This document shows, in pieces, positions 46,614 through 57,946 of a DNA stretch of 64,000 nt. Position 1 is the stretch's first letter. Each line of letters begins with the position of its first letter. The stretch comes from Brachionus manjavacas (lineage: Eukaryota; Rotifera; Eurotatoria; Ploima; Brachionidae). A program made the position numbers and the translations under genes. The notes beneath the pieces are model-generated. The model was not told the origin of the DNA. It did no database searches and saw nothing but the letters and a program-made list of their open reading frames with translations. The DNA lies in assembly GCA_019054805.1 (NCBI GenBank), contig JAHQIY010000004.1, positions 2,232,001 through 2,296,000 on the forward strand. Reading direction: 5' to 3'.

Positions 46614-46720
46614 ACAGTCGATCATCAGTATAAGGAACCCCCATATAACGAAATCCTCTATTTTACGAATAAGAATTCAGGAACCGATTTTTTATAAAGG
46701 AAAAAGTCCGTTCTTTTTAA
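46614..46720. repeat. Diverged pogo-like end
   Basis: TACAGTCGATCATCAGTATA followed by CCATATAACGAAATCCTC resembles, with many changes, the pogo/Tigger end at 48421. It probably marks an older copy. Confidence 0.45.
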
Positions 46721-46920
46721 GATAATGAATTACGACTAAAATATTTATATTTTTATTTCACTATTTTACTTTGATAAATAAAACTGACTTATCTTTTTCT
46801 TACTGTAATACAATATTTCTATATGCTTTTTTCACGTTTTAATAAATTCCAAAAAAATATATGTGTCTGTCTCTTTGTTTATGTTTTTTTAACTCAATAT
46901 ATGTGAATTTCAACCTACGT

Positions 46921-47290
46921 CACGTTGGATACACGAAGAAAGCTAGGCGATCTTATTCAAATGTACAAAATACTGAATAAGCATGATCAGATCTTTTGGT
47001 ACAAGAAGTTGGATGAAAATAATTCGAATATGCAGATGTACGAATCGAGATGCAACAGTTACAAGTTGAGAAGAGAAATTGTTAAAAACTGCGCACAAAG
47101 ATTCAACTGTTTCACCAAGAGAATTGTTAATGAATGGAATTAGCTTAAGAAACAAGTCATTGAATCAAAAACAATTAAAAATTTTAAACACAATTTAGAC
47201 AAACTTTTGAAAGACTAAAACATTGCTTATTGTCTGGATAAAACCAGACTTAGCGCGAAAGCGTAACAATTCTTATTTTTATTATTATTA
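46921..47290 (+). pseudogene. LINE 3' end with (ATT)n tail
   Basis: The open frame DTRRKLGDLIQMYKILN ... NCAQRFNCFTKRIVNEWN is the extreme C-terminus of a CR1/L2-like ORF2. A stop, then LKKQVIESKTIKNFKHNLDK, continues the family pattern. A short 3' untranslated part ends in (ATT)n at about 47270-47297. It is 5' truncated. Confidence 0.85.
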
Positions 47291-47832
47291 TTATTATAAA
47301 AACTCTTCTAGGAGATGAATCCTATTAGGAAAATGAAAACAATTTCAATTTGTAATTACTAACCTTTTTTAGGAGTAAGTTGATTTAAAAAGTTTCTTAT
47401 TGTATTTTATAAAATTCATTAGCGTTTTTTGGTCTATCTTTTTTCAAATAGAAAATAGCTAAGTCAGATTAATTAAAAAAAAAATTAAATTTTCAAGAAG
47501 TTGAATTTCGTTAACAACCGACCGGTTGTTAATAAGATATTCAAATAAAATTTTTTTCATACGATACTTTTAAGTTTCGTTTGCGTATAGCAACTATATC
47601 TAATACTGAATGTTAGTGATAATTTACAATAGATTAAATCATTTTTCAAACATGAAAGGTAAATTTAAAAAGCCATTTAAGTGATGAATATCGGATATTT
47701 TCAAGCGCTAATTTTTTCTTATTTTTTAATTTTATTTTAATTCATTTTATATTAATTAGAAGGAAATTAAAAGCTCTTCACAAAAAAATGGATAAAAAAA
47801 TGATATTGATGAAAAAGCATTACTACAGGTGT

Positions 47833-47840
47833 TCTACAAG
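47833..47840. repeat. hAT target duplication, left (TCTACAAG)
   Basis: The same 8 bp follows the right end at 49394-49401. Eight bases is diagnostic for hAT insertions. Confidence 0.9.
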
Positions 47841-48289
47841 TAGGGCTGGTAGAACGACTCCAGAAAACCGACTATAAACCGGTTTTATACAAAACCGACT
47901 CTAGATTAGAGCCGAATTTTAAAACCGGCTCTGTTCTCAAACCGGTTTTTTAAATCGGTTCTGGATTCAAGCCAGCTTTAAGACCGGTTAAACCGACTTG
48001 AAATTTTCTTAATCCCTCTTTATTATATTGAAATGTTATTTGCACAAAATAAACAAAGTCTAAATTTCTCTTTTTGATTTCAAAAGGAGAAATCGAGACA
48101 ATAAAAAAAGAATACCAAAAAGGCAAAAATTTTATTTTAAAAATACTTTAATATTTTTTCGATTTAAAAAACTTAAATAAAAATAAAAATTTAAAAATTT
48201 GAAAACTTTATATTTTCAGATTATTTAAAAAAGCCTCGCGTTGAAAAATCTAATGATTTTATCCAATACAATGGTGGTTTCATTCAAAC

Positions 48290-48420
48290 TTCAAAATCTT
48301 AAGACTGATTGCAAAAGATTATTTAAGTATAAGCGCTACAAGTGTTGCTTCTGACAAGCTTTTTCAGCGGCTGGTTTAACCATAACAAAAGACCGCACAT
48401 CATTGAATTCAAATAGCCTA
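48290..48420 (+). pseudogene. hAT transposase dimerisation domain fragment
   Basis: Frames on the plus strand read LIAKDYLSISATSVASDKLF then, shifted, TITKDRTSLNSNSL. This is the hATC signature (A.xYLxxxATSxxSERxFSxAG...). The coding sequence is cut at a TA by the pogo insertion and resumes weakly at 49211. Nothing of the catalytic domain was recognised. Confidence 0.8.
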
Positions 48421-49208
48421 CAGTCAATCCTCGATATAACGAGCAAGTTGGGCGAAAATTTCGTTGCTCGTTATATCGAAATTGCATTGAAAAAGATGGG
48501 CAAAAACATTTTTTTTTTCAAAATGTTTATTGGTAAAAAAATAAATAAAAAAGGAAAAAAAATACAAAATTATTGATTCCACTCACAGTTACGTTGCTAT
48601 ACTTTTGAACTTGTTCGAACCAAAACAAAACGGCTTTATCGACATCATCGAAACTCGATAATTTGATTCTTTTTTTTCTGTACCGCACAAGTTCTTCTCA
48701 AAGTGCTCTAAAATTTTTTCTTTAGACGAGAGAATAGTCGAAATGGTCGATGTGTTGACGCTATACTCTTTAGCGAGAATTGAAGTAGCGATTTTTTGTT
48801 CGCAATGTTTTTTTATTATTTCAACTTTTGTTTCAAGTGAAATACACTTTCTTTTTTTTTGATTAAGATTGGACATTTTTTATAAACAATTAGATAGGAA
48901 ATGTTTTCTGGTGATTTATAGTTATTCATGAAGATAAGTTAATTGTTTTATTTTTATTTTTTTTTTATATAAAAAGTGTGAAAAAATTTCTTTTGTTCAA
49001 GCTCGTTATAGGAAGTTTTTATTCTTAAGAAAATGATCAAGCGGTATTTCATTATAAGCTCGTTATATCAAGTTTTCGTTATATCGAAACTCGTTATATC
49101 GAATTAATTTTTATATCTTTTTCTATAGCTCGTAATCGGTTCTAGCCAAGTTGCTCGTTATAAAGGGTTTCTCGTTATATAGGGTCTCGTTATACGGAGG
49201 ATTGACTG
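48421..49208 (-). mobile_element. pogo/Tigger-like element, 788 bp, nested in hAT
   Basis: The termini are CAGTCAATCCTCGATATAAC on the left and, reverse-complemented on the right, CAGTCAATCCTCCGTATAAC. TA lies on both sides (48419-48420 and 49209-49210). GCTCGTTATATCGA-like motifs are repeated inside both ends. It encodes only an N-terminal DNA-binding domain, so it cannot move by itself. Confidence 0.92.
48589..48876 (-). CDS. CENP-B/psq-type HTH domain of pogo transposase, truncated
   Basis: The frame of 95 codons starts MSNLNQKKRKCISLETKVEI and continues ILAKEYSVNTSTISTIL, a helix-turn-helix of the CENP-B N-terminal (Psq) type. In another frame it goes on with DDVDKAVLFWFEQ, the start of the CENPB-type second DNA-binding domain. 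The DDE catalytic domain is absent, so this is a remnant that could only bind the element ends. Confidence 0.8.
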   Translation of the reverse strand: MSNLNQKKRKCISLETKVEIIKKHCEQKIATSILAKEYSVNTSTISTILSSKEKILEHFEKNLCGTEKKESNYRVSMMSIKPFCFGSNKFKSIAT

Positions 49209-49401
49209 TATTTGAATCTAATAATGTAAAAGATTAATCTGCTTGAATTCGTGGAAAAAAAGTAGATTTTTCCAAATAAAATATTTAATGAGAATTTTTT
49301 TTCAATGAAATGTTTTACAATTAGATAATTTTTTTTTAATTTTATTTTCAGAATCGACTTGAACCCACTTTTACGGTCGGTCTACCAGCCCTATCTACAA
49401 G

Positions 49402-49996
49402 GTTAATTATTTCGTACATTAATTAATAAGATATTCGAATAAAATTTTTAATAAGAAAAAAAAATGCAGGAAGGACCAGACATTGATAAGTAAACTAATG
49501 CGGATTTACCGAAAAAAACGAGAGGAAAACTAGCCATACCTTAGCATAAACAAACTAGCTTTAGCTTTTAAAATGTTTTTTAAAAGAGCAATTCTTGATT
49601 TTTTTGTAATTTTAAGCATCTTATTTTTTTTGTTTTTTAATTTTCTTTCTGTAGGAGCTTTGACTCGAACAGATAAAACTCGAATAAATAAAAAAAGGTT
49701 ATAAATTTAAGAAATAAACTTTGGCATATTCTCTTTTATCCGACATTTTCGAATTTTTCCTTAGTATCGAATTATCAAATTTACGTTATATCCATATCCA
49801 TTCTTATTTAAAGTTTATTGTGCTAGCTTTCTAGTCCAAAGTAGTCAAAAACAAAGACTATTTGAACAAAATTTTATATTTTAAACATTCTTTTGACTTA
49901 ATTTTTGCTTGAAAATTTTTTTTACTTTTGATTAATTTAAAAAAAAACTTTAAGAATTAATTTTAGATTTTTTTAAAATTTATTGTCATAAAAGGC
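49402..49996. other. AT-rich 3' flank of the oxidase gene
   Basis: No gene recognised between the hAT target duplication and the end of the minus-strand oxidase. Confidence 0.5.
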
Positions 49997-51696
49997 TTAT
50001 AATTTTCCCAATATTTTATTAGACTCTCTAATTCCAGACAAATAAGCACCATGCACTGTGGAATAAAACTGGCTGTGAGTCGCTTCACCAGCAAAATAAA
50101 CAATGGGTCCCTGAACAAAAAAAAAAATATCACCTAAAAAATTAAAATTTTTTTTACTTTTTCTAGTCTTATCGGCTTAGCCAACGCATCAATATCACCA
50201 GGCTTGCTGCCGAAGGCAAAATAAGAGTACGACCCTTTAAACAATCGATTAGATTTCCACTTTGACATAAAAACCTTCCGAGCTCTCGGTATATCATGCC
50301 TGTTGAGAAATTTCCTCAGCAATTGGGTGCATTCGTCTATGACCTCTTGATCACCAAGGCGCTCATGATAACTTCCACAAATCCAGCCAATGAGTATGTT
50401 ATCAAAGCCTAGCGCTGGTTCAAATGAACAAATGTCCTCCGACCACCTTTCAGCCTGGTTGAAATTCACACGTTTGATTCTGTCAAACAAATTTTCCTCA
50501 TCCATATTCGACCATACCAAATTAATGCCCTCCAAATTTTCTGGCCAAAATCTTTTTTCATATTCCAGTATTATTTTATTTACCGTGCCAAAGCCAAGTC
50601 GGCCTATTGCCTCAGTCTTTTCCTTAGGTACCACATTAGATGGCTCAAATATTTTTTTTATATTTTCTTTTAGAAAACCGAGGCTCATTGTGAGAAGAAC
50701 TTGACTGCATATGACCGCACAGTCAGCAAACAAGAGCACCAATTTGGCCGAGTCCTCACAGTAAAAGCAGTGCTCACAATCTGCATTTTTTTGACATGTC
50801 AAAATTTTGCCCAATTCGTGTCCCAAGTTTAATCGGCTGATGAACTTTTGGCCATTTTTCTCAATTAATTTGTCTATTATGCTTTGGTAGCCGCGCTTCG
50901 GCTCCATTATTTGACTTCCCCTGAGCTCGACAAATTTTGAGAAATTCCTCAGTGATAAATCAAAGACAGAGTGGCACGAATTTTCCACATTTTCCCATTT
51001 GCACCTCCACAGAAAAAGTGCATCGAGGGCTCTTTTGATCTTGGTGTCCTCTAGGTTGAAATAGTTGCGGCAAAAATTCAGATAGCTCTCATAGAAATAA
51101 AATCCCATCTGCTCATCTTGTTCAAGCTCGGTGCCAAGACTGTACTTTTCTGCCCTACGAATCGACTTGTTCAAGCAGTAGTAGGCAGTTTCGATCAAAT
51201 TTTGGTTCACATCAAAGCCTTGTTCGGTCAAAAACAACTGCACCACCTCTTTGTCTTCAAAGTTTATTTTCAGTCCATTGTGTTTGTCAAGATCTTCGTC
51301 AGAGTCATGCAAAATTTGCGAATAGCACTCGTCAATTAGCTTGTTCTCCACAGCCAGCTGGTAGATCGGGTTGCCCACTTGACCGTGTATGAATTGAGCA
51401 CCGTATTCCAGAATGCCTTCACCTGATAAAATTTTTTTTAATCTTTTTTTAAATAAATTTTTAAAAAAGCTTTTTTTAGATTAGAAATTTAAAAAAATAT
51501 TTTTTTTTTTTTTAATTTTATGAAAAAAATCAAAAAAAAATTCACCATGGGTAAAAGTGTAGCAGCGCCCGCCGATTCTGTGGTCGGCTTCAAAAATGAG
51601 AAAATCATCGTAATTATGGTCAAGGAGATTATTTGCAGCCGCAATGCCAGAGATTCCTGCTCCGATTATGGCGGTTTGAATGCTTAGTTTTTTCAT
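49997..51696 (-). CDS. Polyamine (spermine-type) oxidase, three exons
   Basis: Exons on the minus strand are 51696-51546, 51422-50158 and 50110-49997. Introns of 123 and 47 bp have GT-AG ends and matching phases, giving 509 residues. The N-terminus IIGAGISGIAAANNLL is the GxGxxG FAD-binding motif, followed by the acidic end of the second strand (FEAD) and RIGGRCYTFTHGEG. Downstream, GAQFIHGQVGNPIYQL, FKGSYSYFAFGSKPGD and the C-terminal GPIVYFAGEATHSQFYSTVH block are those of SMOX/PAOX flavin amine oxidases, which oxidise spermine or acetylated polyamines and release hydrogen peroxide. A typical signal peptide or clear peroxisomal targeting end is not seen (the protein ends GKL). Spermine versus acetylpolyamine preference cannot be told from sequence alone. 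Confidence 0.93.
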
Positions 51697-53135
51697 TTTT
51701 GACTAAGATCTTGCAAACGAGGACTAAAATTTTCTAGTTAACAAAACACGTTTTTTAGATTTGGAAAAAATTTATTTTAGCGAGATTATTTTTAATGATT
51801 TTAAGAAACGTCTCAGATAAAAAACATTAGGCGCCACGTTTTAGAAAATTTCTCTTTGCTTCTAGTGAGATTAGATAACCATGATTTTTTTTCAAAGTGA
51901 AATTTTGTTAAAAATTTACCAAATTTAACTATGGTTGCTATTTGACAGTGTCAAGCATGGTAAATCAAACCCAATGACAATATACTTATAAACTAAAATA
52001 AAAGATATCGAATTAAGTAAAATTGAAAAAATTTTTGTTAACAAATTATAAATTTCACTTTGAACACTCTTTGATCAGCATCAACTTAATTTTGAATTCT
52101 TTGTCTCTAGAAATTATAATTTAATTTATAATTCGTTTGTTTTTTGGGACACTTAAATTTGGTTGATAATAAAAGCGTGATATTTATTTTTATTTAAAAG
52201 TGTCTAATTTAAAAATAAAAAATATTTTTGAAAACCAAGTTAAGTCATTTTGTCTATTTGATTTAGATTAAAAAAATTTTAAAAGTCAAGATTTCAAATT
52301 CTTTTGAGTTGAGTGATGTGTAAATGGAGAATGGAATGGGTCATTGTTTTCTATATTTTGGTAGTTTGATAAAAATTTGAAAAAAAATATTTCATTTAAA
52401 CAAAATTTTTTTAAATACTTAGCTATTTTTTTCGGTTGTAAAAAAAATAAAAAAATAAAAAAAAATATTTAGAAATATATTAGAGTTTTATTTGATTTTA
52501 GATATTTTTTTCATTTATTTTGGGGTACGATAATTTTTTTATTCAATATACTTTAATATGGTCATATGAAGTGTCTTTTTTTCTAATTTTTAATTTAGCT
52601 AATCAATCATGACATTTTAAAAAATCAAGACATGCTTCGTTGCTTTAAATTTTGGAAAGAAGAAATTTGAACAATTACTTTTTAACTTGTCGAAAATTAT
52701 GTTACCAATTTTAATTTGTTCAGTTGGTGATCAATTTATGATCGAGATTAAAGTTAATCTTAAAAATATACAAAGTTAAATTTTCAAGTGTCTCTAGAAT
52801 TTAAAAAAGGAATAAAAAAATCATTTTCAAAATTGAGAAATATTTGTGAAAAAGCATCAACTAAGAAAATCGAAAAGAATAAGCTTAAAAATTGAATTCT
52901 TTTTTAAACTTAAAAAAATTATATTGATTGATTAAATAAGTATCAATCAATTTAATTATTACTGTCGTGATATCGGAAGAAAGAAATATGTGTTTTCAGA
53001 GTCAGAAGTTCTCGACTCACATAAAAATCCAGACAAATAAAGCAACCGATCAGCTGTCTTCGAACAGCGTTCAGGGCTAACTGCCCGAACGCCCAAGTAT
53101 AAAAACTAGTTACAAATAAATTAAAGAAGCAGAAA
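51697..53135. other. AT-rich 5' flank of the oxidase gene
   Basis: No gene or clear repeat was recognised in 1.4 kb. The promoter of the minus-strand oxidase should lie at its left end. Confidence 0.5.
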
Positions 53136-53139
53136 GAAA

Positions 53140-53345
53140 CTCAGAAAAATAGTGACAATACGGCATAGGGAGAATGCTTTGGAAGCAGACCACGGGTGCT
53201 ATGATGGAATGCAAAAGCTGGCCTTGAAAACAAAGGGTTTAAAAGATGCATGGATATCCATGGTTGCGGAGATAGAATTAATAAAGGCGAGAGATTATTA
53301 GATCTGTGTATGATTAACAGCCTTTGCATTGACGTTGCTCTGCTT
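53140..53345 (+). pseudogene. LINE endonuclease fragment (RTE-like)
   Basis: Plus-strand frames read DNTAYRE, then after shifts MDIHGCGDRINKGERLLDLC and MINSLCIDVALLQH. They follow the GRHGxGxxNxNGERLLDFCxxNxLxIGGTLF pattern of AP endonucleases in RTE-like elements. It is short and frameshifted, and probably the same family as 196-775. Confidence 0.65.
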
Positions 53346-53600
53346 CAACACTAAATAAATCACAAATTACATTGAGATCACCAAATATCATATTGAAAAA
53401 AGCCTAAAAGAGTGGTTCAAGAAAAAGGAACGACATTAAACGCCTAGCTAGCCCCTTACTCAAAGCCGAGTAGAAGAACCTAAAGAGAGCATACATTCTG
53501 AATTACTTGAATTTCTTATGTCCAGCAAACCTAACCTTCCTTTGCTAACGGGTGTAGAATAAAAAATAATACAGAATTAATTTTATCATAAAAATATTTA

Positions 53601-53650
53601 TTATTATTTATTTGTATTTCTGTATCGAGCTTAAGCTCCAATATTTTTTT
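53601..53650 (-). repeat. LINE (family A) 3'-tail fragment
   Basis: TTATTTATTTGTATTTCTGT followed by GAGCTTAAGCTCC resembles the 3' ends at 30975 and 34976 (TTATTTATTTGT..CTGTACC..GCTCCTTCAG). It is only about 45 bp long. Confidence 0.5.
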
Positions 53651-53961
53651 TTCACAAAGGCTTTAAATCTTACTATTTAAAATTAACAAGTGTGAAAAAA
53701 GTTAGTTTTGACACATAAAAAATTCAAAAAAAATTTTTTTCCCACGGCCTAAAAATATCAAACAGTAAAAATCAACCACAATTTTTCACACATTTTATGC
53801 AATAATCTATAACAAAAGACAGTAATCTCAGCGTATTATTTTATTTTATTTATTTTGTTACTGCATCAATCAAATTAAAAAATGAACCGAAACAAAGATT
53901 ATCAATTTACGTTACAACAAATGATTAGAAGATACGTCAACTATGGTACTAATATTAGAAT

Positions 53962-53963
<2 letters not shown>

Positions 53964-53987
<24 letters not shown>
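53964..53987. repeat. (TA)n microsatellite
   Basis: About twelve uninterrupted AT dinucleotides. Confidence 0.95.
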
Positions 53988-53995
<8 letters not shown>

Positions 53996-54343
53996 TTTTA
54001 ATTAATGTCAAACTAATAGATGAAAATGAGAATTATCTATTGTACAACAAAACTTGATCTTGTTTAACACAATCTAATCTTGCGTCTAACAATACAAATT
54101 TTATCTTCTAAAATGACACAAATTTTTCGAAATGTTCACATTGGAACAATTGGTACTAGGGTGATTTATTTATGATCGAGTGTTTTTTTTCTCTTTATAA
54201 GACATTAGAAGACAATAAGTGAAACATAAATTTCGATTCATAGCCTGAGACAATCTAGACAATTTATGTAAATGATGAAAATTATTTTGAGAAAAAATTA
54301 TGAAAGAATTTTAGCTAACAAGAGAAACTTGTTTTTATTCAAA

Positions 54344-54700
54344 TTATAACTGAACCCTCCTTTTTTGAAAAAATAATATCAGTTGCGAACAGTCGGGCCT
54401 AGAGCGAACAGTCTTGGCATGGTCTTGTACAACCTTTGGGTCTATATTGCTCCAGCTAGTGCGAATTTTGTTTTCAAGTTGCTTAAGATTTTTGGCCTTC
54501 CAATCACCCTCATAAACTTTAGCTTTCAAATTTCCCCATAAATCTTCGATTGGTTCCTTGGCAACATATCTTATCTTATACTTTTATCTAACATATAATT
54601 CTGTAACATATTCGCATAATGGGATGATGCAAAGTCGGTCAAAAATACATAGTTCCATCCTAATAATGTTCTTTAATCATTGATTCAAGGCGTATACACT
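54344..54700 (-). pseudogene. Mariner-type transposase C-terminal fragment
   Basis: The minus strand reads VFLTDFASSHYANMLQNYML at about 54600-54650 (second catalytic Asp). Then EPIEDLWGNLKAKVYEG (third acidic residue) and KNLKQLENKIRTSWSNIDP follow. The pattern matches the copy at 55200-56150 in opposite orientation. Frameshifts are present and the N-terminal half is not recognisable. Confidence 0.8.
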
Positions 54701-55199
54701 CTCCAAGGTAGACATGTTGATTGACCACTAAACCACTAGGTACAAAATATGGTTCGCTTATTCAGCGCTGTGAAAAAGTCAACCAGACTATTAATTTTTC
54801 TTCAAATTTTAAAATGTTCTTGTTCTTTAAACTCACCGGCGTCTTGTCAACGTTACCACTATAAAAATATTATTTCCTGGCAGAGCGGTGTTGCCAAGAG
54901 TCTAATATAATTCATCATCAATTAAAAATTCATATCTTGGCTAGGCTGCCTTCTCCTGGTTAACATTTAAATGAGGACTGGTGTGTTTTTTATACTTTTT
55001 GATGTTTGTATAATTCTTTATAATCTTTCCGATATAGCGGGTGATAACTTAAAATCGAGACGAACTTTAAGTATCTTTTGCAATGCTATTTTAATTTTTT
55101 TTTTAAATATAATTCCATATTCTTGTAGTAAATTTAATTTTAAATACGAATAAAAAAAAATTATTCAATTTGAATTAAAAATGACCAAAATAAATTCAT

Positions 55200-56150
55200 C
55201 TCAAGAAGAGGCCCTAGGAATTCGCGTGTGGAACTGTGAGGACTGTGAGACATTTTATGGCAGGAAAAAAATCCAAGGAAAACTGTTTAGTGAATTTTAA
55301 ACCGTGGTGAATATTTTTCACCAGAAAGGAAACATGGATCTGGTCAAACACCGAAAAAAATGACTCAATAAGCTAAAAAAGGCCTTTGATCACAAAGACA
55401 ACATCAGTCAGCGTCAATCAGCCAAAAAGTTTGACATAAGCCAGAAAATGTTCTCAAAATTGTTGAGGAAGCTTCAAATAACCTCTAGAAAAAAGATGAA
55501 AATTCCCAATTAACAGAACCAAAACGCAAAAAAAAGTAGCTAGAGTTAAACGTAGAAATTAGTTTTTAAAAAATCCAAATATTTCCTGGATTTTAGACGA
55601 TGAAATCTATTTCACTCTCAGTCATGGTAAAATCATTGGAAATGATACATTTTACTCAAGTAACATTGCTGCAACACAAGCAAGTACAAAATATACCCTG
55701 ATTAAGAAATTTGAGCAGAAATTACTTGTTTGGTTGGTTATTTCTGAGAGGGGTATTTCGGCGCCAATCACACGAAAAAGTGGACTTGCATTCAACCAAA
55801 CTGTCTATTTAGACTTTAAAAAGCATCATTCAGACTTCAACTATAAGTTCTGGCCCGACTTGGCGAGCTCTCATTATGCCAATACAGTGGTCAACTATTT
55901 GATTGACCAAAATATCAAATTATGCAAAAATGCGAAAAACCTGCAAATGTGCCAGAAGTACGACCAATTGATGAATTTTCGTCCAAAAGTGTATGAGGAT
56001 GGCTGGAGAGCAAAAACCTTAGATGAACTAAGGAATAAAATACGACTTTGTACAAAAAATATGGACCAAAATCTCGTACAGGACCTTTTGGCCTCTACAT
56101 CCAAACGACTCTATAATATTCGAAGAAATGGACTTATTGAAAAAGGATAA
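55200..56150 (+). pseudogene. Mariner-type transposase, broken
   Basis: Pieces in order are KHGSGQTPKKMTQ and NISQRQSAKKFDISQKMFSK (helix-turn-helix, 55325-55460) and SWILDDEIYFTLSHGKIIGN (first catalytic Asp, about 55590). An open frame at 55734-56150 holds FWPDLASSHYANTVVNYLI (second Asp) and FRPKVYEDGWRAKTLDELRN. The third acidic box (RPIDEF) is in a shifted frame near 55965. This is a Tc1/mariner family of the DDxD kind. Multiple stops make it dead. Confidence 0.85.
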
Positions 56151-56269
56151 AAGCATAAATAAAAACTAGAATAAAAATGCTATATTCTATCAAAATTTCG
56201 TTTTATTTTGATAAATATTGAAGGAGTTATGACCTTTTAAAGTTCACCTCGATTTTATATTGTAACCTG

Positions 56270-56560
56270 TTAGGTAGAGTGGCAATTAAACTTTCTTGCC
56301 ATCTTTCTTTGCGAAAGACCCGATTTTTGATTGAAATAGGCTCTAAGTTTAGCAAAAATTAGTTTCGTCGCAATTTTAGCAGGTCTACCACTTCCTTTTT
56401 TTCTCTTTAAAGTTTTGCCTCTATCTATAACATCTAGCCAACGATAAACAGAACGTTTTTTGTATCCAAGACCTGTGAATCGCCTTACAACTTCACCTTT
56501 TGGCAAATTTTAGTTACTTTTTCGAAGTTGTACAAATCTTTTTTGATGGTTTCGTACATT
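56270..56560 (-). pseudogene. Mariner-type transposase N-terminal HTH fragment
   Basis: The minus-strand frame reads PKGEVVRRFTGLGYKKRSVY, RKKGSGRPAKIATK and then GLSQRKMARKFN. These are the paired helix-turn-helix motifs and GRP linker of a mariner transposase. Similar text (HGSGQTPKK, ISQRQSAKKF) occurs in the neighbouring plus-strand copy. The catalytic part is absent. Confidence 0.8.
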
Positions 56561-56869
56561 TTTTGCTAACAACTTATCGAAAATTCAACTTTATGATTTA
56601 ATTCAATTTAAAGCTAGGATCAGCCTGATTTTACATTTTGAAAAAAAATGGGAAATGTCTTGTCCACTCTTATAGCAAATTAAACTAAACTTTTGTGCCA
56701 TTTTTTATTCTAAACCCGTTACTAGCATGATGCTAGGCTTAAATATGCTTTATAAACTTCAGTACTTCAAAATAAGAATAGAAATAAGAAATGAGTTTAC
56801 TAAAGTTAAATCTTTTAATTATAAATCCAAAGCTTGACAGATTCATTTTGAAATTGACATGTAAAAACC

Positions 56870-57142
56870 AAGCAAAAATGTTTGCGGTGAAGGGCTTGAG
56901 GAACAGAAAAGCCCCGAGTATTGAAAGTGCTTTGAAAGAAATATTGAAAGCTGATCCAGGAACCAAAGTAGAAATACTACACAGTCTATTTAGCAAGTTA
57001 TGGTGTCAAAAATTCATATAAGAAGACTGGTAAAAGGGTCTTGTAGTCAAGCTATCGAAGAAAGGAGACAAATTAAACTGTGATAATTGGCGGCGAAGGT
57101 TACTAATGGCAAGGAAGGCATTCTGCTGTTAAACTCTGATAA
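56870..57142 (+). pseudogene. LINE RT finger fragment (RTE-like)
   Basis: AVKGLRNRKAPSIESALKEI, KVEILHSLFSKLWCQ and then, after a stop, KGLVVKLSKKGDKLNCDNWR are the KAPGxDxxxxEML...WxxGLIVKLPKKGDxxxCxNWR blocks at the start of an RTE-like RT. It is truncated on both sides. Confidence 0.8.
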
Positions 57143-57390
57143 GAGATTTTTAAAAGATGGAGCCAAAATATAAATCAAGTTCTCAGGCAAGTGTTTTTGC
57201 TAACTTGTGGCGATCTAAATTAGAAATTCTAAAAACTTAAACAATATTTCAAGATGTTTAAAATTTATTTAATATTTTTAAATAATAAATGAAAAAAAAG
57301 GCTAATTAATAAAGAGACGCATAATTTTGAATGTTTTATCAATTTATCTAAATTAATAAAATTAAAAATTTTCATTGACTTTAATCAATC

Positions 57391-57750
57391 ATTAATAATG
57401 CACTTTGAAGTTAATGATCAATTTTTAATGCTCAAAATGATCAAATAAAATTTTTAATATGAAATAAATAAAAATTTCTTAAAAGAATTAATAGATAGAT
57501 ACATTTTTGGATTAAACATACTTTGTTAAATCTAAAAGTAAAATCTGCGAAATTCTGCAAAGATCGTTTAGACTGTGTGCACTCTGCAATGTGCAGAGTC
57601 TACTTTTTTATTTAACATAGCATGTTAAATTTAATAAGAATCTCTGCATTATTTCTATTATTAAATTTTTATTTATTTCATATTTGAAATTTTATTTGAT
57701 CACATTGAGCATCAAAAATTGATCGTAAACTTCAAGTTGCCATCAATAAG
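57391..57750. mobile_element. Foldback element (inverted repeat) upstream of hydrolase
   Basis: The left arm (57391 to about 57530) and right arm (about 57610-57750) are imperfect inverted copies sharing CTTGAAGTT.A.GATCAATTT (allowing changes), ATGATCAAATAAAATTT and ATATGAAATAAATAAAAATT. The centre contains a near-perfect ACTCTGCA/TGCAGAGT palindrome. It is non-coding and ends 196 bp before the hydrolase start codon. Confidence 0.8.
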
Positions 57751-57946
57751 TAAATATATTTTTTTTAAGACTTTGTTACATAAAAGATACACAATGATTC
57801 TAATCCAAAAAACTAAGTCTAAAAATAATTTTCACGTTTTTAAATTTCAAAAATTACACAACCATAATTCATGTGACAAATTTTGATAAAACTAAATCTA
57901 CCAAGATGTCCTCATTTTTAAAAATTTATTATTCTTTTTCTAAAAA

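Larger units (their letters stand above)
47841..49393 (+). mobile_element. hAT element interrupted by a pogo/Tigger insertion
   Basis: The ends are TAGGGCTGGTAGAACGACTC on the left and, reverse-complemented on the right, TAGGGCTGGTAGACCGACCG. An 8-bp duplication TCTACAAG flanks them. The left 150 bp contain many copies of AACCGG/ACCGACT-like motifs, typical subterminal repeats. The interior holds a fragment of a hAT transposase dimerisation domain at 48290-48420. It is cut by a 788-bp pogo-like element at 48421-49208. Confidence 0.93.
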
